From the NCBI RefSeq assembly GCF_017309585.1, contig NZ_CP071321.1:3740001-3804000 (forward strand): DNA of 64,000 nt, in the 5' to 3' direction. A program made the translations under genes and the position numbers. The stretch comes from Nitrogeniibacter aestuarii. GTDB taxonomy: Bacteria; Pseudomonadota; Gammaproteobacteria; Burkholderiales; Rhodocyclaceae. Within the stretch, counting starts at the first letter, position 1; every line of letters starts with the position of its first letter. This document shows, piece after piece, positions 1 to 6,984 of this stretch. A model generated the notes under the pieces. The model saw nothing but the letters and a program-made list of their open reading frames with translations. It was not told where the DNA came from and made no database searches.

Positions 1-601
1 CCTTGACGACCGAGGTCGCGGTTTCCCGCCCGAAGCGCAGGGTCACGGGGACCTGATACCGGGCCTCCTCGACACTCTCCAGAAAAACGCGGCCGGTGCG
101 CAACCAAAGGCCTTCGTCAAACGGCCCGTAAACCATATGCTGCCATTTCAGCCGGTTCGTTTCCGCCCGGATGAGTCGAGCCGCGATCTCCGCCAACGTT
201 TCCGGCTGGCTTTTCATCGCATATCGGCCACGATCCAGCACCAGTTGGCAGGCAGATGAGATTTCGGAGAAGTGGCCGGTGGCCGCAGTACGCAGCACAT
301 CTCCGCGGGGCGAACGCAAGGCGACTGCCTGCAAGAACCCTTTGAAGATTCCGCGCAAAGGCGCCTGGGCAGCTTCGTCGAGTTCAGCCACCGCGCGCGC
401 CTGAGTCTGCAAAGCCATATCCTTGGCCAGCACGATGGCATCGAGTGCTTCACGCACTGCGGACAGCGCCATGAGCGGATCATTGGCCGGAACGCCTTTG
501 AGGTGCTCTCGCATTTCGCGAAGCACCGCGGGCAGGTTGCCAGCGTTCTCGGTTGAAGTCAGCAGCATGGGCGAACCGTCGACAAACTCGTTCCTGTCCA
601 T
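1..601 (-). CDS. Hypothetical protein, C-terminus outside window
   Basis: An uninterrupted minus-strand reading frame of 200 codons starts at an ATG at 601 (MDRNEF...) and runs off the left edge. The protein is soluble-looking, has no signal peptide or membrane segment, and is mostly helical, alanine/leucine/arginine-rich in residues 20-150 (for example AVREALDAIVLAKDM). A more beta-like stretch follows near the edge (EEARYQVPVTLRFGRE). I do not recognise the family. It is divergent from thyA, with a 135-bp gap holding a triple 15-bp repeat. The frame is better supported than the opposite-strand frames because its composition resembles a normal protein and it has no stop over 600 bp. Function unknown. 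Confidence 0.6.
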   Translation of the reverse strand, partial: MDRNEFVDGSPMLLTSTENAGNLPAVLREMREHLKGVPANDPLMALSAVREALDAIVLAKDMALQTQARAVAELDEAAQAPLRGIFKGFLQAVALRSPRGDVLRTAATGHFSEISSACQLVLDRGRYAMKSQPETLAEIAARLIRAETNRLKWQHMVYGPFDEGLWLRTGRVFLESVEEARYQVPVTLRFGRETATSVVK

Positions 602-643
602 TTTGTTTCTGGATTATTCCATACAATCGGGCGAACACGAATC

Positions 644-688
644 GCCGCCGCCAGAGGCGCCGCCGCCAGAGGTGCCGCCGCCTGACGT
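644..688. repeat. Three tandem 15-bp GCC-rich repeats
   Basis: Three consecutive 15-bp units of the form GCCGCCGCCAGAGGC, the third diverged (CTGACGT end), lie between the unknown minus-strand gene and thyA. Each unit contains a small GCC-AGA-GGC inverted repeat. The spacing keeps a reading frame, but neither flanking gene reads through it, so it is probably non-coding. No clear promoter could be placed around it. Confidence 0.6.
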
Positions 689-736
689 GCCGGGTACAAT
701 CGCCTCATCCATTCTTTCAATCATGCGAACTTGATC

Positions 737-1531
737 ATGCATCAGTATCTCGACCTCATGCGCCATGTGCTTGAGCACGGAAACGTCAAATCCGACCGCA
801 CCGGCACGGGAACCCGTTCCGTGTTCGGTCATCAGATGCGCTTCAATCTCGCAGACGGTTTCCCGCTGGTCACCACCAAGAAGCTTCATACCCGCTCCAT
901 CATCCATGAGTTGCTGTGGTTCATCTCCGGCGACACGAACATTCGTTACCTGCAGGAAAACGGCGTTTCGATCTGGAATGAGTGGGCGGACGAGAACGGT
1001 AACCTCGGCCCGGTTTATGGGCACCAGTGGCGGCACTGGCCGGCTCGAGACGGTGCGGAGATCGATCAGATCAAACAGCTGGTCGCGGGACTGAAGAGCA
1101 ATCCGGATTCACGACGACATCTGGTGTCGGCCTGGAACCCGACAGACGTTGATCGCATGGCGCTGCCACCGTGCCACGCCCTGTTCCAGTTCTACGTCGC
1201 CGACAACAAGCTGTCTTGCCAGCTCTACCAACGCAGTGCCGATATTTTCCTCGGCGTACCTTTCAACATCGCCTCGTACGCCCTGTTCACCATGATGGTC
1301 GCCCAGGTGTGCGGCTACGAACCGGGCGACTTCGTGTGGACCGGCGGTGACTGCCACCTGTATTCAAACCATCTCGATCAGACGCGAGAGCAGCTCAGTC
1401 GCGCGCCTCGGCCCCTGCCCACAATGAAGCTAAATCCGGACGTGAAGGATCTATTTGCGTTCCGTTTCGAGGATTTCACGCTGGAAGGCTACGACCCGCA
1501 CCCTCACATCTCGGCGCCGGTGGCGGTATGA
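737..1531 (+). CDS. thyA: Thymidylate synthase
   Basis: ThyA methylates dUMP to dTMP using methylene-tetrahydrofolate. The 264-residue product matches the E. coli type in length and sequence: the N-terminal MHQYLDLM start, the DRTGTGT phosphate-binding segment, the catalytic cysteine in LPPCHALFQF (Cys146, same number as E. coli), the QRSADIFLGVPFNIASYA block and the C-terminal PHPHISAPVAV. The ATG at 737 is preferred over a TTG two codons upstream because it reproduces the family N-terminus. It overlaps folA by 4 bp (ATGA), so the two are translationally coupled; DHFR recycles the dihydrofolate made here. Confidence 0.98.
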   Translation: MHQYLDLMRHVLEHGNVKSDRTGTGTRSVFGHQMRFNLADGFPLVTTKKLHTRSIIHELLWFISGDTNIRYLQENGVSIWNEWADENGNLGPVYGHQWRHWPARDGAEIDQIKQLVAGLKSNPDSRRHLVSAWNPTDVDRMALPPCHALFQFYVADNKLSCQLYQRSADIFLGVPFNIASYALFTMMVAQVCGYEPGDFVWTGGDCHLYSNHLDQTREQLSRAPRPLPTMKLNPDVKDLFAFRFEDFTLEGYDPHPHISAPVAV

Positions 1532-2028
1532 GCCGCCCCGAACTGATCCTGATCGCCGCTGTGGCGAAAAACGGAGTGATTGGTCGTGAAAACACCCTAC
1601 CCTGGCGATTGAAGGGCGACCTTCAGCACTTCAAACGGACAACGCTCGGGTGCCCGGTGATCATGGGGCGCAAAACCTGGGAGTCACTGGGCCGCCCGCT
1701 GCCGGGGCGACAAAACATTGTCATTACCCGCAATGCTGAATATCAAGCAGAAGGCGCCACCGTGGTCGACGGCATTGCCAGCGCAATGACCGCAGCGGGA
1801 AACGCAGACAAAGTCTTTCTGATTGGCGGCGCGCAGCTCTATGAACAGGCCATCAATGCCGCCGATCGCCTCATCCTCACCGAGGTCCAGGCGGAGGTGG
1901 ACGGCGATGCCTGGTTTCCGCCCGTGGACGCTGCCTTGTTCAGGGAAGTCAGCCGTGAACATGCGCCGGCGGATGAAGATAACGATCACCCGGTCGACTT
2001 CGTCGAGTACAGGCGCGCCGGCACCTGA
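1528..2028 (+). CDS. folA: Dihydrofolate reductase
   Basis: FolA reduces dihydrofolate to tetrahydrofolate with NADPH, regenerating the cofactor consumed by ThyA. The 166-residue protein shows the family landmarks: AAVAKNGVIGRENTLPW near the N-terminus, the substrate-binding acid (Asp31 in LKGDLQHFK), the MGRKTWESLGRPLPGRQNIV cofactor segment and FLIGGAQLYEQAI. The start ATG overlaps the thyA stop, typical of a thyA-folA operon. A hairpin with a T-tract covers the stop codon and ends the operon. Confidence 0.97.
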   Translation: MSRPELILIAAVAKNGVIGRENTLPWRLKGDLQHFKRTTLGCPVIMGRKTWESLGRPLPGRQNIVITRNAEYQAEGATVVDGIASAMTAAGNADKVFLIGGAQLYEQAINAADRLILTEVQAEVDGDAWFPPVDAALFREVSREHAPADEDNDHPVDFVEYRRAGT

Positions 2029-2048
2029 ATGGCGCCGGCGACTTTTTC
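2016..2048 (+). terminator. Intrinsic terminator of thyA-folA
   Basis: CGCCGGC at 2016-2022 pairs with GCCGGCG at 2034-2040 across an 11-nt loop that contains the folA stop codon, and is followed by ACTTTTTC. It sits between folA and the convergent decarboxylase gene. Confidence 0.6.
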
Positions 2049-2049
2049 A

Positions 2050-4302
2050 TCACCCCTGTTTCACGCAGTCCACGTGATAAACGGCGCTGCCGTCTACATC
2101 CTGTTTCACGAGACCGTGGATATCGGTCTCGAACCCCGGAAATGCCGCGTTGAACTCGCGCGCGAATCGTAGATAGCGCACGATGGTCTTGTTGAAACGC
2201 TCACCCGGGATCAGGAGCGGAATCCCCGGAGGGTAGGGCGTGAGCAACACGCTGGTCACACGCCCTTCGAGTTCATCGATGGGCACGCGCTCGATCTCGC
2301 GGTGCGCCATCTTGGCGAAGGCATCTGCGGGACGCATCGCCGGCACCATGTCCGACAGGTACATTTCCGTGGTCAGGCGCGCGACATCGTATTCACGATA
2401 GAAGTCGTGGATACGCGAACACAGATCCTTGAGCCCAACACGCTCATAGCGCGGAAACTTGGCCACGAATTCCGGCATGACTCGCCACAACGGGCGGTTG
2501 CGATCGAAGTCGTCCTTGAACTGCTGGAGTTCGGTCACCAGCGTATTCCAGCGGCCCTTGGTGATGCCGATGGTGAACATGATGAAGAAGGAATACAGAC
2601 CGGTCTTCTCCACCACGATGCCGTGCTCGGCCAGATAACGCGTCAGCACGCCCGCCGGGATACCCCAGTCGGAGAACTCGCCCTCGACATCCAGCCCCGG
2701 CGTGATCACCGTTGCCTTGATGGGATCGAGCATGTTGAAGTTTTCAGCCAGATCCCCGAAGCCATGCCAACGCTCGCCAGCCTTGAGCATCCAGTCGTCA
2801 CGCTCGGCAATGCCGTCGTCTGACAGGTAATCCGGCCCCCAGACCTTGAACCACCATTCGTCGCTCCCGAATTCCTCATCGACCTTGCGCATGGCCCGAC
2901 GAAAATCGAGCGCTTCGGCAATCGACTCTTCGACCAGCGCCGTTCCGCCCGGCGGCTCCATCATGGCGGCTGCCACGTCGCAAGACGCGATGATGGAGTA
3001 CTGCGGCGAGGTCGAGGTGTGCATCAGGTAGGCCTCATTGAAGATATCCCGATCCAGCTTGCGGGTCTGGGAATCCTGAACAAGGATCTGCGAGGCTTGT
3101 GAAAGCCCGGCCAGCAACTTGTGCGTCGACTGGGTCGAGAACACCATGGACGATTCGCAACGCGGACGCTCGTCGCCGATGGCGTGGTAGTCGCCATAAA
3201 AATCATGGAATGCCGCATGGGGCAGCCAGGCTTCGTCGAAATGCAGGGTGTCGATCTCGCCGTCCAGCATCTCCTTGATGGCTTCCACGTTGTAGAGCAC
3301 GCCATCATAGGTGGACTGGGTAATGGTCAGGATGCGCGGTTTCTTGCCCTTGCCATCCTTGGCAAACGGGTTGGCCTCGATCTTTTTGCGGATGTTCTCG
3401 ATCTTGAACTCTTCGAGCGGAATCGGCCCGATGATGCCGTAGTGATTGCGCGTGGGCGTCAGAAAGACGGGCACGGCCCCAGTCATGATGATCGAGTGCA
3501 GTATCGATTTGTGGCAGTTGCGATCTACCACCACGACATCGCCGGGCGCCACCGTGGTATGCCACACCATCTTGTTGGAAGTGGACGTACCGTTGGTAAC
3601 GAAATACAGGTGGTCGCAGTGAAAGATACGTGCTGCATTGCGCTCGGACGCCGCAACCGGCCCCGTATGATCGAGCAGCTGACCGAGTTCCTCGACGGCA
3701 TTGCACACATCGGCACGGAGCATGTTCTCGCCGAAGAACTGATGGAACATCTGGCCGACCGGGCTCTTCAGGAACGCGACGCCCCCGGAGTGCCCCGGGC
3801 AATGCCAGGAAAACGATCCATCGGCCGCGTAGTGCGTCAAGGCGCGGAAGAACGGTGGGGCCAGGCTTTCGAGATAGACCCGCGCTTCGCGGACGACGTA
3901 ACGCGCGATGAACTCCGGCGTGTCTTCAAACATGTGAATGAAGCCGTGCATCTCGCGCAGGACATCGTTCGGCACATGGCGCGAGGTGCGCGTCTCGCCA
4001 TACAGAAAGATGGGGATGTCGGCATTCCGATTTCGAATCTCGGCCACGAAGGCGCGCAGGTCGTTGATGACCTTGGTCGCCGCCTCGGGCGAATCGAACT
4101 CTTCATCGTCGATCGACACGATGAAGGTGGACGCCCGACTCTGCTGCTGCGCGAACGAAGACAGGTCACCATAACTGGTAACCCCCAACACTTCCATGTT
4201 CTCGCCCTCGATGGCCTTGGCGAGCGCCCGGATACCAAAGCCGCTGGTATTCTCGGAACGGAAGTCTTCGTCGATGATGATGATCGGAAACTGGAAACGC
4301 AT
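2050..4302 (-). CDS. Orn/Arg/Lys decarboxylase (PLP fold I, biodegradative type)
   Basis: This 750-residue protein is a full-length member of the inducible arginine/lysine/ornithine decarboxylase family, which turns a basic amino acid into a polyamine or agmatine plus CO2. Visible parts are an N-terminal wing/receiver-like domain (residues ~1-130, IIIIDEDFRSENTSG), the PLP core with HCPGHSGGVAF, a DEAWLPHAAFH segment, the Schiff-base lysine Lys395 in STQSTHKLLAG, and HTSTSPQYSIIASCD, then the C-terminal domain with the PYPPGIPLLIPGE motif. The FNEAYLMHTSTSPQY region resembles AdiA/CadA more than SpeC, but substrate cannot be fixed from sequence. The ATG at 4302 has GGAT a few bases upstream. 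A terminator-like hairpin lies only about 20 bp upstream of the start. Confidence 0.93.
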   Translation of the reverse strand: MRFQFPIIIIDEDFRSENTSGFGIRALAKAIEGENMEVLGVTSYGDLSSFAQQQSRASTFIVSIDDEEFDSPEAATKVINDLRAFVAEIRNRNADIPIFLYGETRTSRHVPNDVLREMHGFIHMFEDTPEFIARYVVREARVYLESLAPPFFRALTHYAADGSFSWHCPGHSGGVAFLKSPVGQMFHQFFGENMLRADVCNAVEELGQLLDHTGPVAASERNAARIFHCDHLYFVTNGTSTSNKMVWHTTVAPGDVVVVDRNCHKSILHSIIMTGAVPVFLTPTRNHYGIIGPIPLEEFKIENIRKKIEANPFAKDGKGKKPRILTITQSTYDGVLYNVEAIKEMLDGEIDTLHFDEAWLPHAAFHDFYGDYHAIGDERPRCESSMVFSTQSTHKLLAGLSQASQILVQDSQTRKLDRDIFNEAYLMHTSTSPQYSIIASCDVAAAMMEPPGGTALVEESIAEALDFRRAMRKVDEEFGSDEWWFKVWGPDYLSDDGIAERDDWMLKAGERWHGFGDLAENFNMLDPIKATVITPGLDVEGEFSDWGIPAGVLTRYLAEHGIVVEKTGLYSFFIMFTIGITKGRWNTLVTELQQFKDDFDRNRPLWRVMPEFVAKFPRYERVGLKDLCSRIHDFYREYDVARLTTEMYLSDMVPAMRPADAFAKMAHREIERVPIDELEGRVTSVLLTPYPPGIPLLIPGERFNKTIVRYLRFAREFNAAFPGFETDIHGLVKQDVDGSAVYHVDCVKQG

Positions 4303-4319
4303 GTCGTATCCTGGAAATC

Positions 4320-4350
4320 AAAAAGCCCGCAGGGCGAAGCGCCCCCGGGC
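4320..4350 (-). terminator. Intrinsic terminator after dcd, inside the decarboxylase leader
   Basis: On the minus strand a GC-rich stem (GCCCG...GGGCG pairing with CGCCC...CGGGC, loop CTT, plus-strand 4325-4350) is followed by TTTTTGATTT. It lies between the dcd stop (4418) and the decarboxylase start (4302). It should end dcd transcription; because its T-tract ends about 17 bp before the decarboxylase ATG it could also act on any transcript started upstream of it. Confidence 0.75.
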
Positions 4351-4417
4351 ATCAGCGTAACGCGGCTGCGTTACGATTGTTGCGCGTGATCCGCAGACAG
4401 CGGCCCGCGAATTGCGT

Positions 4418-4984
4418 TCAGATCTTGGGCAGCGTGACGCCACGTTGTCCCTGGTATTTTCCACCGCGATCTCCGTATGAGGTCTCACAGATCTCGTCCG
4501 ACTCGAAGAACAGCATCTGCGCGACGCCTTCGTTGGCATAAATACGTGCCGGCAGCGGCGTGGTGTTGGAAAACTCCAGCGTCACATGCCCTTCCCACTC
4601 GGGTTCAAGCGGGGTCACGTTCACGATGATGCCGCAACGCGCATAGGTGCTCTTGCCCAGGCAGACGGTCAGCACACTACGCGGAATACGGAAGTATTCG
4701 ACCGTGCGTGCCAGTGCAAAGCTGTTCGGCGGGATGATGCAGACGTCACCGACAAAGTCGACAAAATTACCCGAATCAAATTCCTTCGGATCAACGATCG
4801 TCGAGTTGATGTTGGTGAAGATCTTGAATTCGTTGGCGCAACGCACGTCGTAGCCATAGCTCGAGGTGCCATAGGAAACGATCTTACCGCTATCGTTCTC
4901 GCGCACCAGCTCGGGCGCGAAGGGCTCGATCATGCCTTCGTTTTCCGCCATGCGGCGAATCCATTTGTCCGCTTTGATGGACAT
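4418..4984 (-). CDS. dcd: dCTP deaminase
   Basis: Dcd deaminates dCTP to dUTP, the main route to dUMP for thymidylate synthase in Gram-negative bacteria. The 188-residue protein shows the trimeric dUTPase-like fold motifs: the nucleotide-binding GTSSYGYDVR, PNSFALARTVEYFRIP, GKSTYARCGIIVNVTPLEPEWEGHVTLEFSN with the catalytic glutamate, and YANEGVAQMLFFE. The ATG at 4984 (MSIKADKW) has GGAG 8-9 bp upstream and gives the usual betaproteobacterial start; a GTG at 4990 is the alternative. It complements thyA-folA, which lies about 3 kb away. Confidence 0.97.
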   Translation of the reverse strand: MSIKADKWIRRMAENEGMIEPFAPELVRENDSGKIVSYGTSSYGYDVRCANEFKIFTNINSTIVDPKEFDSGNFVDFVGDVCIIPPNSFALARTVEYFRIPRSVLTVCLGKSTYARCGIIVNVTPLEPEWEGHVTLEFSNTTPLPARIYANEGVAQMLFFESDEICETSYGDRGGKYQGQRGVTLPKI

Positions 4985-5038
4985 CCTCACACTCCGTTCG
5001 GGCCGGCAACGCCAGCGCCTGCGCTATAAAATCCGCCC

Positions 5039-5067
5039 ATTCTAGCGAGGAACCCGCGCAATTGAAA
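5039..5067 (-). promoter_or_regulatory. Candidate sigma70 promoter of dcd
   Basis: On the minus strand TTTCAA (plus 5062-5067) and TAGAAT (plus 5039-5044) are separated by 17 bp, 55 bp upstream of the dcd ATG. The -10 is good and the -35 weak; this is a reading of consensus only. Confidence 0.4.
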
Positions 5068-5149
5068 CGCGCCAGGGCCCCCGCCTGCACTCGCACCGCC
5101 CGCCCCACGAAAGCCTGGCGAGCGCGACGAGTGCCGGCACATCAAATCA

Positions 5150-6241
5150 TCAGGTGTTCTGCACCACAATGCTCGGGAACTTGTGGCTCATGTCCTTGGC
5201 GCGACTGGCCACCTTGCCTGCCACTTTCATGGCGATATCCATGTACAGCGCGGCCTCCTTGCTTTCCGGATCGGCCACGACGGTCGGCCGGCCGGCATCG
5301 GCCTCCTCACGGATGCGCAACTCAAGCGGCAGGGCCCCGAGGTACTCCACGCCGAAGTCTTGACACATTTTCTGGCCGCCACCGGCGCCAAAGATGTGGG
5401 ACTCATGGCCGCAGTTCGGACAGACGTGGATGCTCATGTTCTCCACCACGCCGAGGATGGGCACCCCCACCTTCTCGAACATCTTCACGCCCTTGCGCGC
5501 GTCGAGCAACGCGATGTCCTGGGGGGTGGTGACGATCACCGAACCGGTGAGCGGCACAGTCTGCGACAGGGTCAGCTGGATGTCGCCGGTACCCGGCGGC
5601 ATATCGATCAACAAGTAATCGAGCTCGGCCCAGTTGGTTTCGGTCAGCAGCTGCTTGAGCGCCTGCGTCGCCATCGGACCACGCCACACCATCGGGGTGT
5701 CGGCATCGATCATGAAACCGATGGACATCACCTGAATGCCGAAGGACTCCAGCGGGTCCATGGTCTTGCCGTCGGGAGAGGTCGGATTGCGACCTTCCAG
5801 ACCCAGCATCTGCGGTTGGGACGGGCCGTAGATATCGGCGTCGAGCACGCCCACCTTGGCACCGGCAGCAGCCAGCGCGAGTGCCAGATTGGCCGTCGTC
5901 GTGCTCTTGCCGACACCGCCTTTGCCCGAGGCCACGGCAATGATGTTCTTCACCCCTTCGAGCAACTTGACACCCTGCTGCACGGCATGCGCCACCACCC
6001 GGCCGGACACGGCAACGCTCACCGAACCGACACCCGCCACTTTGGATACGGCATCGGCCACCTGGGTGCGCAGGGCGGCCTCACAGGTATTGACGGGGTA
6101 ACCGACTTCGATCGCCACCGCCACCTTGTCGCCATCGATTTCAATCTTCTTGATACAGCGCGCGCTGACGAAGTCCTTGCCCGTCAACGGGTCGACGACA
6201 TCCTTGAGTGCGGCCTGAATCTGTTCCTGAGCAAGTTCCAT
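5150..6241 (-). CDS. apbC: Mrp/ApbC-family Fe-S cluster carrier ATPase
   Basis: Mrp/ApbC proteins bind and transfer Fe-S clusters to apoproteins in the cytoplasm. The 363-residue protein has an N-terminal MIP18/DUF59 domain (residues 1-~85, beginning MELAQEQIQAALKDVVDP), then a deviant Walker A ASGKGGVGKST (Lys107 and Lys112), GVLDADIYGPSQP, LLIDMPPGTGD as switch/Walker B, and the C-terminal CPNC pair that holds the bridging cluster. The ATG at 6241 is chosen because the family starts there; the 35 codons upstream in frame do not look like protein. It is divergent from the lipoprotein gene. Confidence 0.95.
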   Translation of the reverse strand: MELAQEQIQAALKDVVDPLTGKDFVSARCIKKIEIDGDKVAVAIEVGYPVNTCEAALRTQVADAVSKVAGVGSVSVAVSGRVVAHAVQQGVKLLEGVKNIIAVASGKGGVGKSTTTANLALALAAAGAKVGVLDADIYGPSQPQMLGLEGRNPTSPDGKTMDPLESFGIQVMSIGFMIDADTPMVWRGPMATQALKQLLTETNWAELDYLLIDMPPGTGDIQLTLSQTVPLTGSVIVTTPQDIALLDARKGVKMFEKVGVPILGVVENMSIHVCPNCGHESHIFGAGGGQKMCQDFGVEYLGALPLELRIREEADAGRPTVVADPESKEAALYMDIAMKVAGKVASRAKDMSHKFPSIVVQNT

Positions 6242-6364
6242 CCTGACTCCAAATAAGACAATCGGCACGAGCAGGTCGTGCCACCGGGCCAAATCATACC
6301 GAAGCCCGGCCCGGGATTCTCCCCTCACGAGATGAGGGTCAATCATTCACTGTAAAATGCTTCG

Positions 6365-6916
6365 ATGCAAAAAACACTCCAGTTTGCCACCTGCATGATC
6401 GCCGTGCTCGTACTGAGCGCGTGCGCAGTCACGCCCAAGACTGAACAGGTCCCGACACCGAAACCAGTGGCTGAAGCCCCGCAAGGGCCTGACTGGCAAG
6501 CGATCGCGCGCGATTTCCAGCAACCGGGCAACACCCGCATCACTGTGGAAACCCTGCCCGGGGGCGGGCTCAAGCTGGTCATACCGGCCGCCGACGGCTT
6601 CGACACCGCCCAGGCAGATCTTCAACCGGACCTGCAACGCAGCCTCGACGCACTGGTCGCGCCGATCAACGCGCACCCGGAGTTACTGGCGCACGTGCTT
6701 GGCCACACCGACAGCATCGGTCGGGAAGGCTACAACATGGTGCTTTCCCGTCAGCGTGCCCGCGCGGTTCAAGACTACCTGATGGCTGCCGGTGTGGCGC
6801 CGTTGCGCCTGAGTTCGGAAGGACGAGGCGAAATGGAGCCGGTTGCCGACAACGACACGCCCGAAGGTCGAAGCCAGAACCGGCGGGTCGAAATCCTGCT
6901 TCACCTCGCCAAGTAA
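6365..6916 (+). CDS. OmpA-family outer-membrane lipoprotein
   Basis: This 183-residue protein starts with a lipoprotein signal peptide (hydrophobic ATCMIAVLVLSAC; lipobox LSAC, Cys20) and a short proline-rich linker. Its second half is an OmpA-like peptidoglycan-binding domain: LAHVLGHTDSIGREGYN, LSRQRARAVQDYLMAAGV, RLSSEGRGEMEPVADNDT and a closing QNRRVEI. The Asp and Arg of HTDSIG and NRRVE that contact diaminopimelate are present. It probably tethers the outer membrane to the cell wall. It precedes metG by about 70 bp and may be co-transcribed; specific role unknown. Confidence 0.9.
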   Translation: MQKTLQFATCMIAVLVLSACAVTPKTEQVPTPKPVAEAPQGPDWQAIARDFQQPGNTRITVETLPGGGLKLVIPAADGFDTAQADLQPDLQRSLDALVAPINAHPELLAHVLGHTDSIGREGYNMVLSRQRARAVQDYLMAAGVAPLRLSSEGRGEMEPVADNDTPEGRSQNRRVEILLHLAK

Positions 6917-6984
6917 TCGCAAAGGCTGCCGCGGCGCGCGGGGCCTTTGATAAACTTGCCTTTTTGCCTGTCCGCGGAACCCCC

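Noticed and set aside
644..688. CRISPR-like repeat array
   Set aside because: Units are 15 bp, directly adjacent without spacers, and no cas gene is in the window.
3121..4389. A 422-codon plus-strand frame opposite the decarboxylase
   Set aside because: It is antisense to a full-length decarboxylase with all catalytic motifs and has no recognisable domain.
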